NCBI GenBank assembly: GCA_012932865.1
Contig: SAXG01000002.1
Coordinates: forward strand, 620,001 to 684,000
Direction: 5' to 3'
Source: Amylostereum areolatum
Taxonomy: Eukaryota; Basidiomycota; Agaricomycetes; Russulales; Stereaceae
DNA length: 64,000 nucleotides
Position 1 is the stretch's first letter, and every line of letters begins with the position of its first letter. The notes beneath the pieces are model-generated. The model searched no databases and was not told the origin of the DNA. It worked only from the letters and a program-made list of their open reading frames with translations. Made by a program: the position numbers and the translations under genes. Positions 10,711 to 24,640 of the stretch are shown here, in pieces.

Positions 10711-12810
10711 GGGCTGCCAGGCTGGCGTGTGACGCCTTGGACGGCCCAGCGAAGAGATTGATGACGCGTAGTCCTTTTAGAGTTTCATCCCACTTTTGCG
10801 GATAGAACCGTGTTGTAATTTTACTCCCAATGTTATACAGGTGTACAACGAAGTAAGTGTATGCGAAGTGGGCGCTGCATCGGATTCAGCTGCGGTCGAC
10901 GGCGTCCACGAGGACGTCTTACCATTATGCTGCCGATCACGGAGATGGCGGGGCGACTGACGCCTCGTGTCCGACCGGTGCAGGAGGATGAATGGGTTGT
11001 ATCATGATCAGAGCTTTGGAAGGCAGGATGGGCACACAGGATTGAAGACGGTGGCGTTTGGACGCGTCACTTGACCGGGGTCCGGCGAGTATACCGCCTT
11101 CCGAGGGGACGGACGTCGAGTTGGAATGGCGCTACAGAGCCTCAGGTGAGAGTTTTTTCGGAGGTCCACATAGCCATGTTGCGAGCAAGTACTGCAGGGC
11201 AGATGTGTTTGATTCCAACGGAGGAGAAATTTGAGTTGATAGATGTGGCTGGGTACGTGCCCACATGTCGCGCGTTGGCGGCTGGCCACAGATCATGGTA
11301 TCGCGTGGACGCAGAACAATGGTCCAACTGTGCAACTCGGCCGATGGTGGTTCTGATGATTCAGAAGATGTCAGAGAAGAAAAATAACCATTGCATGACG
11401 CCTGCGGTGGGCATCGCGTCGAAAATAACGGTCGGGTTCGCGCCGACAGAAGAGTTGGACAGGTTTGCTGCCGGGTTTACTTTTAGGTATGACAGACCAA
11501 AAGCGACCGACGTCATCTTCCCGCTGTCCTCTCGTAAGTTCCACCCCACGAACACGCGTATCCCATGCGTCGGTCGGAAGCAGCCCTTCGCGAAGACCCC
11601 AATTGGTGGTCGAGTTTGGCCGGGAAAAGACGATTGGGTGAACGGGGTACGTGAATGTATGCGTTGCATACGTCGGGCGCGGAGTTCCGGAATGGAACAA
11701 GCGGGTGGAGTGGATGGGTTGAGAAGAGGAACGAATAGAACGAGGAGGGGCGATTTCATTTTTCTATAAGAAAGGGTGAAGAAAGAAGGCCCATGGGTTC
11801 GGACAAACGCCGAGGAATGTATTCTTGCAAAGAGAGATAGGGTGTGTGCTCATGGGAGCTGGTCATCGCGCGAGTTGAGCTGTTTAATGAAATCGATAGG
11901 ACGGGACTAGCTTGGGTTGGAGAGGAAACGCGGGGTGGTATCGCTTCCAGGAATCACTCCAGCGCGCGTCGCGAGCCGAATGCAAAAAGCCAAAGGCAAC
12001 GCCGCCCGAAGTGGCCTATCGTCGTCATTTTGGGCAGGGGCAGAGGAAGGTGACCATCGGAGCAGAAAGTGCGATCGAGGCGCACCAGAATTCGATAGAG
12101 TGGGCCGGCGGCTGTAGTGGGAGGGTATTGCCTAGACTATATGCGTTAGCAGTTACGACGAAGTTCGCGCCCATCTACGCCGACAGCCCAGAGCGTGGCG
12201 GGTGGGAGAGGGAGGTACTTAAGACGGAGGCGAAAGAGTGAGAGGGGCCCTGGAGTGGTGAGTAGATGAATAAAGCGTAGAGAGGATTGAGAACAAGGCA
12301 AAGGGGATAGTCGGTACCGAGTACCGAGAGCGAGGACAGAGAGGACAGAGAGGGGGGAAAGAGCGTCCCATGCCCGAGGACTCAGGAGGAGTTGGGGGTG
12401 AGAAATGGAAGAGATGATCGCAGCCGGTGGCTGGACGGCGGAAGGAGAGGGCGAAGAGAAAGTGAAACGCGGGTAGAGGCGTGCCAGTGCAGACACCGGC
12501 CAAGCGGGGACTGGGCATAATGAAAAAGTCTGGACGAAGTCTGACGAAGTGGACCGGTTCTGATGCCGATTGGGCCGACCGAGGGATTCAGAGAGAGGGA
12601 GTCCGAGGCCGTGCCGCTCTCAGACTCCGTGTTCCCGTCTGCCCGCCGTAAGCGCAAGGTTCAAGCGATCTACTTATGTGTGTTTTGTTGCTGGGCCCTT
12701 TGCTCTGATCGTTGATCTCCCTCGAATTTCCCTTTCTTTCTCTTATACCTTCCTCTCCTTCCCTCTCTTCCTCCCTCCCCGCCCTCCTCCTCGCCAGACA
12801 TCCACCCCCA
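10711..12810. other. 2.1-kb gene-free stretch
   Basis: No recognisable protein, tRNA or repeat. The longest open frame (11071-11769, plus) has no family resemblance and no splice-compatible partner. Purine-rich tracts, including a GAGGACAGA repeat near 12329-12352, and a pyrimidine-rich strand just before 12811 look like promoter/5' UTR sequence of the next gene. Confidence 0.5.
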
Positions 12811-14612
12811 ATGTCTGTACGCCAGTCCCTACCCTCCTTCGCCGTCGCCTTCGCTACCTCCTCCCTCGACCCCCCCTACTCCTCCTCTCTCCCTCCCATT
12901 CAACCTCTCACCTCCTCAGAACGAAGTCACATCCCGAGCAGGTCACCCGAGCCCCCCATCGATGCACAACCCTCCCCCCCGCGCCAACGGCAGGAAACGC
13001 ACCATTCACGACGCCCACCAGGACGATCGCGACCACCAATCCAGGTGTGCCCGCTCCCATCTCGCTTACTTATCCCCCCTCATCTTTTCCCTGACAACAC
13101 CCGATAGTCCCCGTGCCTCTTCCCCTCGTTCCGTTCGCGTCAAAGAGGAACAGTTCGAACTTCCCGAAGATCTTCACCATCCTTCTCAATCTCAGCCACA
13201 ACTCTCCCTCCCTTCCCCTCCCGCCGCCACCTCCTCTCCCTCCGCCAAAAAACGGCGCGTGACCATCAGCGGCCTCTCACACTCCCTCGACCCCCATTCT
13301 CCCCGGCCCCGACACCTCCATCTCCCCCGTCGTCGTCGGCATCCCCTCCGTTCGTGACGATCCCGCCGCCCTCGAACAAGTTCGCAACATGATCTCCGTC
13401 AAACGCAATCAGGAGGCCCTCATCGAACAGCGCCGTGGCAGCCTCAGCGGTCCTCCTCCCTCCTCCAAACAACAACAACAACCACCCGCCCCGACCCGCC
13501 CCCCCGCTCGCAGCCCCAATGCACCTCCCGCCCGTCTCCACCCTAGCCCTGGCCCCCAACACTCAGACCTGTCCACGCCCCACAACGCCCTTCCCCCTCC
13601 CTCCATATCCTTCACCCGCCGCCGCGCTGGCACCGGTAACAAGAAGAAACCTGCAGATATCATGATCAGTCCGCGCGACCCCACCTCCAACGCCCGCCTC
13701 GCCCCCGTCATACAAAGCGCGCCCCCCGTACCCCACGGTCCCGGTCGCTTTCCCCATACCAGCACCATGGCCATCCCCAGCCTCCCTCCCGTCCCCAACC
13801 AGCCTCCCAGACGCGCTCTTCCCGGCAACGTCCCCCCTACGCCGACACGTCTCACCATGCGCGGTGCCCTCGCCGCGTCCTCCTCTTCAAATAACAACAC
13901 CCTCACCGTACCCTCCACCCATCCCGTCCCCCCCAGCATTCCCATCGCCAGCACCCTCGTTCCACCCACCCCTTCCGCCCTCCAGACGTCCCACAACACC
14001 CCCAAGTCCGCCTTCCTCGCTCCCTTCGAGATGTTCTACGACGCCCTCCGGGATGCCCAAGAGCTCAAAGGCTGGCTCGCCGCCCAGCTCCAGAAGGCCG
14101 AGCGCGCCACCACCGCTCTGCGCGAGGCGACCGAGCGTGCCGAACGCGACGTCGACGAACGCGTCGAGCGCCGCGTCGCCGGCGTCCGGGACGAGATGGC
14201 CAGCCTCCGTCGGCGCGTAGAGGAACTCGAAGATTCGCTCGCCGCCCGTGATGGCCGAGGGCGCGGCGTCGCGCACGATCAGGGAACGAACAAGCGCTCC
14301 CCTCTGATCACCGGGCACTCCCAGCGCAAGGCGACGTCGCCGCCAAGCGAAGGGCCCGCGCTTCCGCACGATGCGCCGATGTCTGCGGTCGAAGGTGCCC
14401 ACGGTTCGCGCCAGGCTTCGCCCGCTCCCTTTGCACGGTCACGGAGGGGGTCGACGTCGACGATGCGCATGGAGCCGCCGCCCCTGCGTTCGACCGCGCA
14501 GGAGGGCGTGAGGAGTCCGTCGGTCAAGGCGGCGAGGAGATCGAGGCGGGGCTCCATCGCGGAAAGGGAGAAGGAGGCCAGTCGGCCTGCGTCGCCCATG
14601 GAGGAGAGCTGA
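12811..14612 (+). CDS. Uncharacterised Pro/Ser-rich coiled-coil protein, frame broken twice
   Basis: I do not know a function, but the pieces read as one protein of a basidiomycete-specific type. It starts MSVRQSLPSFAVAFATSS in one frame, continues as NGRKRTIHDAHQDDRD after a one-base shift within the C run near 12974-12980, then has an intron (13045-13107). It continues with SVRVKEEQFELPE and AKKRRVTISG, a likely nuclear signal, and shifts again between about 13285 and 13310 to TSISPVVVGIPSVRDD, EQVRNMISVKRNQEALIEQR, and a long Pro/Ser-rich middle. Near the C-terminus a helical segment (about 14010-14250) has heptad-like Leu/Ala with many Glu/Arg, a probable coiled coil. There is no intron-compatible GT-AG at either shift. 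Both lie in C-rich runs, so sequence error is as likely as real mutation. Confidence 0.6.
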
Positions 14613-15382
14613 TGAGGGGGTCAAGTTATATTGTCGTCGTAGGCCAGGGCGAGCGTGGTCCACGTTCTCCCTTCCTTCATTTCCCCTTCGGTCCCTGAAA
14701 AAATCCTGTGCGTGCTGTCGATTCTAGGCCTTTGCGCTCATCTCCTCCTCCTCGCCTTTCCCTCTTTCGGTCTTGCATCTGTTTCGGTGGCGTGCGATCT
14801 CGGGGGTGGTATGTTTTTGGAAATAACGATCTTTTTCACGTTGCTTCGTCCTCCCTCATTCAAACATTGCTTACGGATGTGTTTGGCCATTTCTCCCTCT
14901 CCTCTCCTTTCCCCCCCTTCAATCTCTCGTTCTGTCGTCCCCTTCTCGTCCATTTGCTGTCCCCGTCTGCTCTTCCCGATGTTTGTACACCGTCCCTCCT
15001 CTCTTACCTCTTCTGCTTGCTCTTTACCATCTCTGTACTCTCTCCGTACTTTGGTTTACCGAACCAAAAATCTAACCGACTGCGAAACCCCCGTCCTCTC
15101 GTCCCAGTACCACAACACGCGAAAGGATTGGTTTCGCATTTCAATTCTCGCGTCGCGAACGCGTATATGCAACTACGTGCTGATCGTGTTCTTAAAGCCC
15201 ACATTTCTATACGGAAAAGGTTGGGGCGTGGTAGGTAAGGACCGGACGTCGGGGTAGCGATACATGCGATCTACAAGTCACTGGGGTGGGCGCGAAGTCG
15301 ACCGGCGATGCTGAGCGGTAGTGGATATCCCGGTCCTTCGAGGCGCGTACATATCTGAACGCATCTACGCAGAGACGCTCGA
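14613..15382. other. Convergent intergenic region
   Basis: Pyrimidine-rich 3' flank of the preceding gene and 3' flank of the DUF6534 gene. Short open frames are low-complexity and not annotated. Confidence 0.5.
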
Positions 15383-17800
15383 TCACACCATATCGTGGCG
15401 CACACGAGACGTAGCCAGCGATGACGCAAGGCTCGCGCTCGACGGGTGCACGGGCGCGAATTCCTGTCGAAACGCGTCAGAGGGGAGGAAGGACAGGCCG
15501 ATTATCGAGAGAAAGGGGCGCACGAGCGGGGAGGCGTCGATCAGCGGACTTGGACACGACGCCGTCGAGGCGTGGCGGCGCACGGCGAGCGGCGGTCTCC
15601 GGAGGAGGATCGACGACGGGGCGGCGGGGTCGATCTTGGAGATGGTGGTGGTGGAGACGGAAACCGAGAGTGGAGGGCGCTAAGGGAGGGGGCGCGCGCG
15701 CGCGCGTTTGCGTCGGCGGGGTGGTGGGGGCGGAGGGGGGTGGGGATGGGGCGTACCTTGGGGAAGATGTCCGGACTGAGACGGGAGCTGGAGGGATCTT
15801 TGAATGCGAGAGGCGCGGAGGAGACGTCGGGGGCGGCGGCGGTGTCCATTTCGCGGAGGAAGGAGAGGTGGATGAGCGTGTTGGGGTCCGCGACGGCGCG
15901 CTTGCGCAGGGAGCCTCTGCTGTTGAGGCTAGAGCGGGTGGTCAGATGGTCGTGCGAGAGAGAATGGGGGAGGGGGAGGGGGCGTACATCGCGAGGAACG
16001 AGTTGACGTAGCCTGTGTGGGGGGATGGGGTGAGTTGGGAAGTGAAGCGTGGGGGGACGGGCGCGTACATTTCCCGAGGATGAAGTAGATCCCGAGCCAG
16101 ATGAAGGCGGTGGGCATGAACGCGAACTAGGCTACCCATCAGCATCCGGAGGTCCGTTCAAGAGAAACGGGGTGGTCGAGGGACGTACGGCGAAGATCAT
16201 GCTTGTGGCAACGACGCTGGAGGACGAATACCGTAAGCAGCCGATCGGGAGGGATGAGCGCGTCGGTCACCTCGTCAGGACGCCAGAATTGATGCTGTAC
16301 TGCATCAGAGTGTGGATGATCGAGTCTGTCCTGTCCACGGGTGTTTTTTTTGAGTTCGCTCCCCTCGATGACGGGCACAACGCCAAGGCGATGGACGGAC
16401 CTTTTCACGCCGGTACGGCTGTGATACAGAGACCAGCACATGGAAGCGGCTATCAGGATGTCTGCTATGACACCGCTCCCTAAGCCCAGGCTCGTGATCC
16501 ACTGCACAGAGGGAGAAATATATTATTCAACGCGCGACGAAGGCGAGGGCAACATTCGTACGGTCATTTCGCCAAAGCGTGCAAATTCTTTCAACTTGTG
16601 TCTGGAGGGCTCATGAGAAAGATCGGATGAATGAACCAGGCGGACGTGGACAAACCCGGTGACGGTGAAGACTATGAGGGGCAAGTTATGAGGGGCAAGT
16701 CAGACATCGTGATCAAAACCATGCCGCGGAAAGCTCACCGATGCTGAATGCTACGAGCAAGGGCAGGGAAGCGCTCAGAGACGACTGTGGCTATACTGAG
16801 TAGCAACGTACCGAAACATGTCGCGGACATGATGCACTAATATGCGCACATCAGCTCGGTGGAGAAGACGAGGAAGTTGAGAAAAACCTACAATCAACGC
16901 CACCAGGAAAATCGAGCCGCCCACTGTACAAAAGCGTCCGATAAGCTCTACAGGTTCATACCTGCGCGAAAATCCACATACTCAGGCGCACGCGGCGAAC
17001 GTAGAAGAGCTGCACTATCAGAGTCGGAACTCCCTAGAACAGGGCGTTACGTGGAGATTCCATGCGGGGGGAGGGCGACGCACGTTACCGTGGACTTGAA
17101 CCTTTCCGATGGTTTGGAAGGGTTAGAGCCGGCGTTCCTAAGCAACGGAATCGAATGGACACATACGAGCAAGCTCCTGAAAAGACGGTCAGCGACGTAC
17201 GAAGGTCATGATTCATGATCTTACCAGTTTGCGTATGCGACGGCGCTCGGATTTGCGTGATTGGTGATGAGGTACCTGCGAGGATGATCGGTTGAATAAA
17301 TGGAGGCTCGAGTCGACGCCTTAGGGGGTACTGTACCAGTAGAGCGTGTACGTGCAAAGTGCGAGATGCAGGGAATCGAAGATCCTGAGGAGGTCGGTTG
17401 TCATTTCAGCACGGCGCACAGTGAACGGGCCCGGTTCGGAATACACACGACACTGTCAGCACCATGGTCTTCATCCGCCCCGAGTCCGTCCGCCAGTACT
17501 TCCTACATCAACTGAGTACATCGAAGAGAAAAAGACAAGAGCGCATTTCCTGCCTACCTAAAATACAGCCATCTGCAGACGGGCCGTCAGCACGAGTGCA
17601 AGTATCGGAATAAATAGAGGCGATCTCACGTCTGCAGCACGGTCACCCCGTACAACCTTGAACATTGCAGAGAGGAACTCAGCCGTATACCTCAGAAGGT
17701 AGATGGAAGAAAGTGCGTACACTGCCTCGATAATCAAAGCCACGAACGCCGCTCCGAACGTGTCTCCGATGGACGGCCGGTCTGACGGGAGGGCGGACAT
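15383..17800 (-). CDS. DUF6534-domain seven-helix membrane protein
   Basis: A basidiomycete-expanded membrane protein family of unknown function. The spliced N-terminal half is exact in phase: exons 17800-17691, 17572-17558 (15 nt), 17502-17449, 17384-17337, 17275-17225, 17176-17167 (10 nt), 17101-17084 (18 nt) and 17033-16982. They give GDTFGAAFVALIIEAVYALS, then RWLYFRKYWRTDSGRMK, DSLHLALCTYTLYWYLITN and NWSLLVQVHGNGVPTLIVQL, the hallmark order of the family. The 16.9-16.6 kb part is less certain. Further on come GEMTWITSLGLGSG, ILIAASMCWSLYHSRTG, HTLMQYSINSGVLT, FAFMPTAFIWLGIYFIL and YVNSFLAILNSRGSLRKR. The last exon (15678-15383) is a Ser/Arg-rich cytosolic-type tail. Many tiny exons and possibly more than 13 introns are present. 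Confidence 0.85.
15692..15707. repeat. (CG)n tract
   Basis: A run of alternating C and G lies within the last intron of the DUF6534 gene. Possibly only compositional. Confidence 0.5.
16673..16699. repeat. 13-nt direct repeat
   Basis: TATGAGGGGCAAG occurs twice one base apart. On the minus strand each copy gives a pyrimidine tract ending CTCATA, in an intron-like part of the DUF6534 gene, so it duplicates a potential splice acceptor region. Confidence 0.6.
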
Positions 17801-18839
17801 ATCCCGAGACGAAAGTTGTAGGCGTGATCGTCAATGGGCGGATATCGTGGGTACGAGATTGGGGGACAGGGGGATGGGGAAAGGTTTAGAAACGGGGTGA
17901 CGGCAAGGACTTTATAGCTGACCGGGACCCCTCAATGGCCTCGGGCCCTAGCATGGATCCCTGTCTCAGACCGTACCCATGAGACTGTCGGCTTCCAAAA
18001 TTAGACATCGACTGGAAAGAGCAGCTTTTCTTCTGGTAGGGTGAGAGATCGCATCGTGTCATGAAGGCGTGGTCTGAGGCCAACACAAATCAGTCAGTCG
18101 GGAGTTGCAATATTTGGGAGAGGTCCACACGAATAGGTACTACCACTCACTTGGCGGGTGTGAATCGGGGTGCGGATGCAAATTCATTTCCTCTGAAACA
18201 TCCGTCGAGCTGCGGTTGCATGACAGGGTCGAAATTGCCCGCCGGGATGCTTTGGGTTAACGTTGCCCGGCGTGGACTCGGACAATGCAACCACGAGTCG
18301 GTCTACAGGAAGCATCGACTCAACCTGGCGTCGAGCGGAAGAGCAATTCTATGCAACAAAGTTCTCGACCTATACCGTGACTGATCAGTGCGTCACGGTT
18401 GCATACCAGGGAAAAAAAACACTTCCCAACTGACGTCCATCGGCAAGGTCCATAAGGGCCCACGAAGTCCAGAAACGACGTCACTGTAAGTTTGTATATG
18501 CAATGATGGCACCCCGAGGAACAACCGAGGAAGGTCTGAAGATCTGATGGGCCGGAGTCATTACGCTCGGCCTTTTCCGGCACGACACCTCCATATTTCC
18601 GCTCATACGACTGGACATTCTTACATACAGTGGCTCGTGATCCTACTTCGCGCAGGACTCATTGATTTATTTACACCAAGCTCAGGGGAAAGAGAAGTCG
18701 CACAAAGAGAAGGATACAGCAAAAAATACTGGATTGATATGCTACAACACATGCGAAGGAAATGATATTATAGAGGACGCACGAACAGCCCTAACGATAG
18801 CGGTGATATGAATTGAAGAGGAGGGTAAGGGCGCAGAAA
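17801..18839. other. Intergenic, DUF6534 promoter and cullin 3' flank
   Basis: About 1 kb with no coding family recognised on either strand; several small open frames only. Confidence 0.55.
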
Positions 18840-21588
18840 TCAGGCGACGTAGGCGAAGGTATCCCGGGTCCCGTCAACCCGCTCTATGTACTCCTTCTCT
18901 AGTAGAGTGTCGATCGCCTATCAAAATGTCAGAAACGGTACACTCTATGTAATCGTTGCGCATACCTTCTTGATGTCCGGAATCTTGGGCGTGAAACGCG
19001 TTGAAATCTGCGAAATGACTTCTTGGATGAGGCCCTGGTTCTTCATGGTCTTCCGAGCCTTCATGATACTATTGAGGTATGGACATCAGAGATAGTTATC
19101 ATGTAACTGCCTGAAGGAGACTCACCGGACAATCGTCGCCTGGATAACATACTTCCGGTCCTCATCGACGGTCTTCAAGACATCGTTTGATTCAGCCTTC
19201 GCCTCAGCCTTGATCGGCTGGTTGAGATTGATGCGAATCTTCTTAGACCTAAAGTCTACACAGACCATCAGCGTTGAGTACAAAAAAAAGATTGGAACGC
19301 ACTCGGGTTGAGGTCGTACTGCTCTGTCTCCTCGCTGATAAGAACCTTCGCCTTCACAAGAAGAGCTAGCACTTGGGCCAGATGATCCTTGGGAATGGAG
19401 GTGGCTGAAACGAGCTCGGAGAGAGAGAGCGTGTCGTTGTTGTTGTACTGCATCAGCACGGCCATCTGATACGAGCTCGTCATGAGAATGTATTTCTGAT
19501 TCGTGTAGTTAGTGCGAAGCTCGTTCTTGGAGTAATTCCAAAGCCACGTGAGTTTACGACCAGAGTGCTTCTGCTGGTAGTACTTTTGGAAGCGGTCATA
19601 AGTCGGCTGGATGTCCGTCGGGACGATAAAGTCGTTCGCCGGAGGAAGCAAGGGCCAGAAATTGGTGCCGAGAACCATGACGCTGAAGTTGATATCCATA
19701 TCGTCGTGGTTCTGCTGCATACGCTCCTTGAATTGGTCGGTCAAATCTTTGCTCAAACTCATGTCTACGGGTGACGGGATCTCAGGTGAGCTCAGATAGC
19801 ACAGGAACCAACCAGCGTACCCGTGAACATGCGTTGAAGCTTGTTGGTGTATTCGAAACCACACGCCTCCTTGAGTTTGGATATCATGCTGGCTTCTGCC
19901 TCATCAGACGCAGAAACACCATGGATGAGACGTTTGGACAATTTCGTAGTGTAGTATTGTTGGAACACATCCTTGTCTTCCAGGTACTTGAAAAGCACCA
20001 TCTGAACGAGCGAAGAAGTCAACTGGCCATCCACGGCTGGAGCTGGGCGTGCACCTACGACACGGTTCAATGCGCCCTCAAGATCACCCTCTTCCGCCAT
20101 CTTGTTGTTCTTTCGCAATAGGGCATCCGTGTGTTTGGCGAGAAGTTCCGGGCTCTTCGTAGGAATGTTACCAGTCGCGGCGTTGCGGTTGACGAATTCC
20201 CTGCATGCTTTGTCCAAGCTAGCGACGAATCCAGCCTCTCCCTTGAAGCTGCGGTTGACCGTCTCCGAATTCTTCGTGTGCACCTCAAGGAGGGCATCGA
20301 CGTATGCTTTGGGGTCGGCGTCGGTACCATCTCCACCCACCAACTTTGATACTGCGGCCAAACCAGCTTTCTTGACGTGCTCTTCGAATTTCTTGCGCAA
20401 GGGCTCGAGGCCCTCTGGGATGCGGGCAAGGAGAGCATACATGCGCTGGAGATCCTCATCCTTGTCGTAGTCAAGTAAACTCTGGAATGACTCCCACATG
20501 AGCTCCGAATGCTCGCGGATGAGGACATGTTCGCATTTGGCGATGAGTAACTTGCGGGTGTTGGTGTGCAAGTAGCGTTCCACGCGATCTTCTTCCTCAC
20601 GCAAGCGTTCTTCCGCCTTCTTGAGGTAGTCCGATACGCTATTTTCCGCAAGAAAGGCTTCTGATTCGAGCTTGTAGTATTTCTCTGTCGCGTCGAGGAA
20701 CGGCGTCTCGAAGTGCTCCTTGTAAATCTCCAGAGACGCCTTATTGATGTCGCTCTCGTCGATTCCAAGAGAGACGAATGAGTCAACGACCTTCTTCACG
20801 AGACCTTGATCTATAGTCTCGCCGTTCCTCTGCTGCTCTACGAGACGAAGGATCGCACCCGCAAGTTTCTGCTGCTTGCTTTGGATGTGGAGGAAGAAGT
20901 TTTGTCGCCATTGCACTAGTGCGAGCTGGCGAGAAGAAGGGTCACGGTGGGACGGTCAAAGCCCGACAAGTAACTCACAGTGTACACAGGATATACACCC
21001 TTCCTGCCCTCGTCGCGTTCCCGCTTCACCCAATGGCGGTTGAGGTATGTGAAAAGCCGGTTGATGTAGTTAGCACCGGTCGTGTAACGATCCCATTCAC
21101 TGGCGTAGTATCGCAACAACGGTTCGTGCTGCAGCGAGTCAGATGCCTACACGCGCCCTATCGGTAAATACAAACCCCGCCACACAAGAGAAAGAGATAC
21201 TCACGTCCTTGAGAGTACGCAAATGGGAAACAAAGTATCGGATGAGGTTGTTATAGAGATCGGAGCCCATCAAATTGGCACCAGCTGAGAGGTAGAAGAA
21301 CCGATTCAGCACAAGACTAATAATGTACAGTGGACGCCACGGGTACGCACTACGTCCAGGGCCGGTCGATTCCTGAGCTGAGTTGCTGGGCATTTTGGAG
21401 GACGTGCAATAATTGTAGGCGACGGTGTACAGGCTCATGTACTTGGAATAGGACACGCCGGTCTGGAGTTTAGTCATGATGTGGTCGACGCCGTCTTCGA
21501 GAAATGCCCATGTCGTTGCGAGATCGGCGGAGGGAGGGGGCATGGGATGTGACCCCAGAGTGCCTGCCTGACTGGATGTTGCACTCAT
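18840..21588 (-). CDS. CUL1: Cullin-1, SCF ubiquitin ligase scaffold
   Basis: Cdc53/CUL1-type cullin of 768 residues that bridges Skp1-F-box adaptors and the Rbx1 RING protein. Exons are 21588-21351, 21284-21205, 21146-20979, 20925-20059, 20001-19821, 19764-19303, 19255-19126, 19068-18966 and 18917-18840; the sum is an exact multiple of three. Cullin repeats include NRHWVKRERDEGRKGVYPVY and LVEQQRNGETIDQGLVKKVV. The cullin-homology domain has LFKYLEDKDVFQQYYTTKLS, ASMISKLKEACGFEYTNKLQ and WLWNYSKNELRTNY. The C-terminal Nedd8 domain has IVRIMKARKTM with the conserved neddylation Lys at about residue 712, and ends YIERVDGTRDTFAYVA. The 57-nt intron 20058-20002 is stopless and in frame, so unspliced reading would add 19 residues that CUL1 lacks. 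Confidence 0.96.
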
Positions 21589-23384
21589 GAGGACGAGAGG
21601 GGAGAGGAAACGAGAATGAGGTGATTAAGGTCGGGGTGAAGGGTGTGGTTGGGGAACAGGCGGCAGACGCGCGACAGCTCGTTTATGTCGCGATGGTGGC
21701 GCCTCAGCCACGCCTCCCTTCAAAACTTTCCATTCTGATCCTTCATTGCCGTTGTTGCCGTCCGGTTTCCGAATTCTATTGGTGAGTCTATCTTTGCGTT
21801 CCTATGTAAGAGGTTACAATGGATGCCATTGGATCATAGGCAACTTCCTGGCCCCGAAAATCAAAGGTTGGTTTGCCATCTTTTCGTTATATGTAGCCAG
21901 GTCTACGAGTCGATGCTCGTTCAGATCCTCTAGTTATCCAAACGAGGATAGGCAGGGCGTCTCGTATCACCAACAGCTTCAAAGCCATTCCTGGAAGGAT
22001 GCACACCATAGGATAATCCCAGGAGCTCTCTTAGACCACGATGTCCTGGGGCTGTGTGGCAGTCTTGCTGGTTCGTTCTCATTCACCCCCCCCCCCCCAG
22101 CTCTACTGCCCTAGGTGCTTACGCACGGCATGGTAGTTCTCCGCAAATCGTCTCCTTCGTCGCTTGCTTGAAAGAACAGGCACAACTGCAGACAATTGGG
22201 TAGGTCAATCCATACACGTGTGCCGAGCTTGAAGAGACGCAGAGCTGAATTCTGCTTTGCTATGGGCTATGCTCGAGCGCGGCTGTGCCGTGTGCATCAC
22301 TTCACCTTCAACACTTCCCTTTAAGCCAAAAGATGCGTGGTATCGTCCAGTCCCAGTGTGGCGAGACATAAAATTTTGATCACGGAGAAGGCAGCTGTTT
22401 GGCGGAAATCCCACCTGGACAAAGCCTCCCAACGCTTTCAATTACTATCACAAACCTTCCCCTAACTTGCGGCGCATTGATTTTCTCCAATTTTCTTGTG
22501 CGCTGGTCTCCCTGCGCCTTTGAGTGTGCATTTTGACAATGCGGCTCACCCACCGCTGGAAGTCCCGCTCCCCCTTCTCCAGGATTCTAACCTCCTCAAA
22601 ACCCTCTATCCTCTACACAGTACACGAGGTAGATTGCATTTTTCAAGCCCTTCAGCTATACTGCTGTATCAACCTGGTCTTTGATTGTCGACAAACCATC
22701 TCCTTCTCTGATCGTTTTGTTCACGACGGCAATAAATCCTTGGCCATATAACTTTTGGCTTCCTTCGCCTGTCCACTGTTTTTCTCTCTAGAGGCACGGT
22801 TTCCCCATCTATCAACCCAAATGAACTTCACGAGGTGGAAACCCTCGCCGTTTCGAGTATCATACTGAACATACCCATCCGTTTATCAGGGCCTTCAAAT
22901 AGGTCCTTCGGTCACGGCACAGAGCATCACACGCTTGGTCATCGCCTGTGGAGTGGCTATATGTCCTAGGGGCTTTCACAAATGTGGATGCTACAGACAT
23001 CATCAACGCCTTGTGGACGTCAGCAGCCCATTCGGACACTAGAACTAGCTACCACCCACCTTTCAGCCGCGGGATGTCCCGCATCGGCATCGCCTCGATC
23101 TACCCTTATCCTTTCCATCTTGAAAAACATAGTCGTGTTCTAGGGCGCCCTCCCTCTTACCCCGAGTCAATCACGACGAGTTTGGACAGACATGTTTAAC
23201 ATGCTTGCTTTTCGTCAAGAGACGGGGAAGGGTGTCCAGCGTGTCCATCCCATACGCAGGACTGTCACAAGCAATGAAACTCAATGTATCTGTCTTCGAT
23301 AGTCGTTCGATACGTCCATACATCGCCCAAACGGTTGCACACAAAAGACCAGTCATCAACAGAAAAATCTCAAAAAGGCCCAAT
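21589..23384. other. 1.8-kb gene-free stretch
   Basis: No protein family or RNA gene recognised. It contains a pure C run and scattered short open frames; cullin promoter sequence should lie next to 21600. Confidence 0.5.
22086..22099. repeat. Poly-C run
   Basis: A homopolymer of about 13 C in otherwise unstructured intergenic DNA. Confidence 0.7.
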
Positions 23385-24492
<1,108 letters not shown>

Positions 24493-24640
24493 TCAGCGAC
24501 GCGACGCGCTCTCCCAGACTCTCCCGTCGGGCCCGGGGTCGCCGGCGGCCGCGAGACCTTCAAGTTCTTGCCTTTTCCCTCCACCTTCTCCAAACCTTGG
24601 TTCGCTCACACATCCTTTCCGCGACTACCATCAATTGTAC

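Noticed and set aside
11430..11460. tRNA B-box-like GGGTTCGCGCC
   Set aside because: No matching A box, acceptor stem or cloverleaf could be folded around it by eye. I found no convincing tRNA in the window.
11071..11769. 232-codon open frame in the 10.7-12.8 kb gap
   Set aside because: No family resemblance, no splice partners, and an open frame also exists on the opposite strand; likely chance in GC-rich DNA.
15421..16011. Plus-strand Arg/Gly-rich open frames of up to 196 codons
   Set aside because: They are antisense shadows of the GC-rich 3' exons of the DUF6534 gene.
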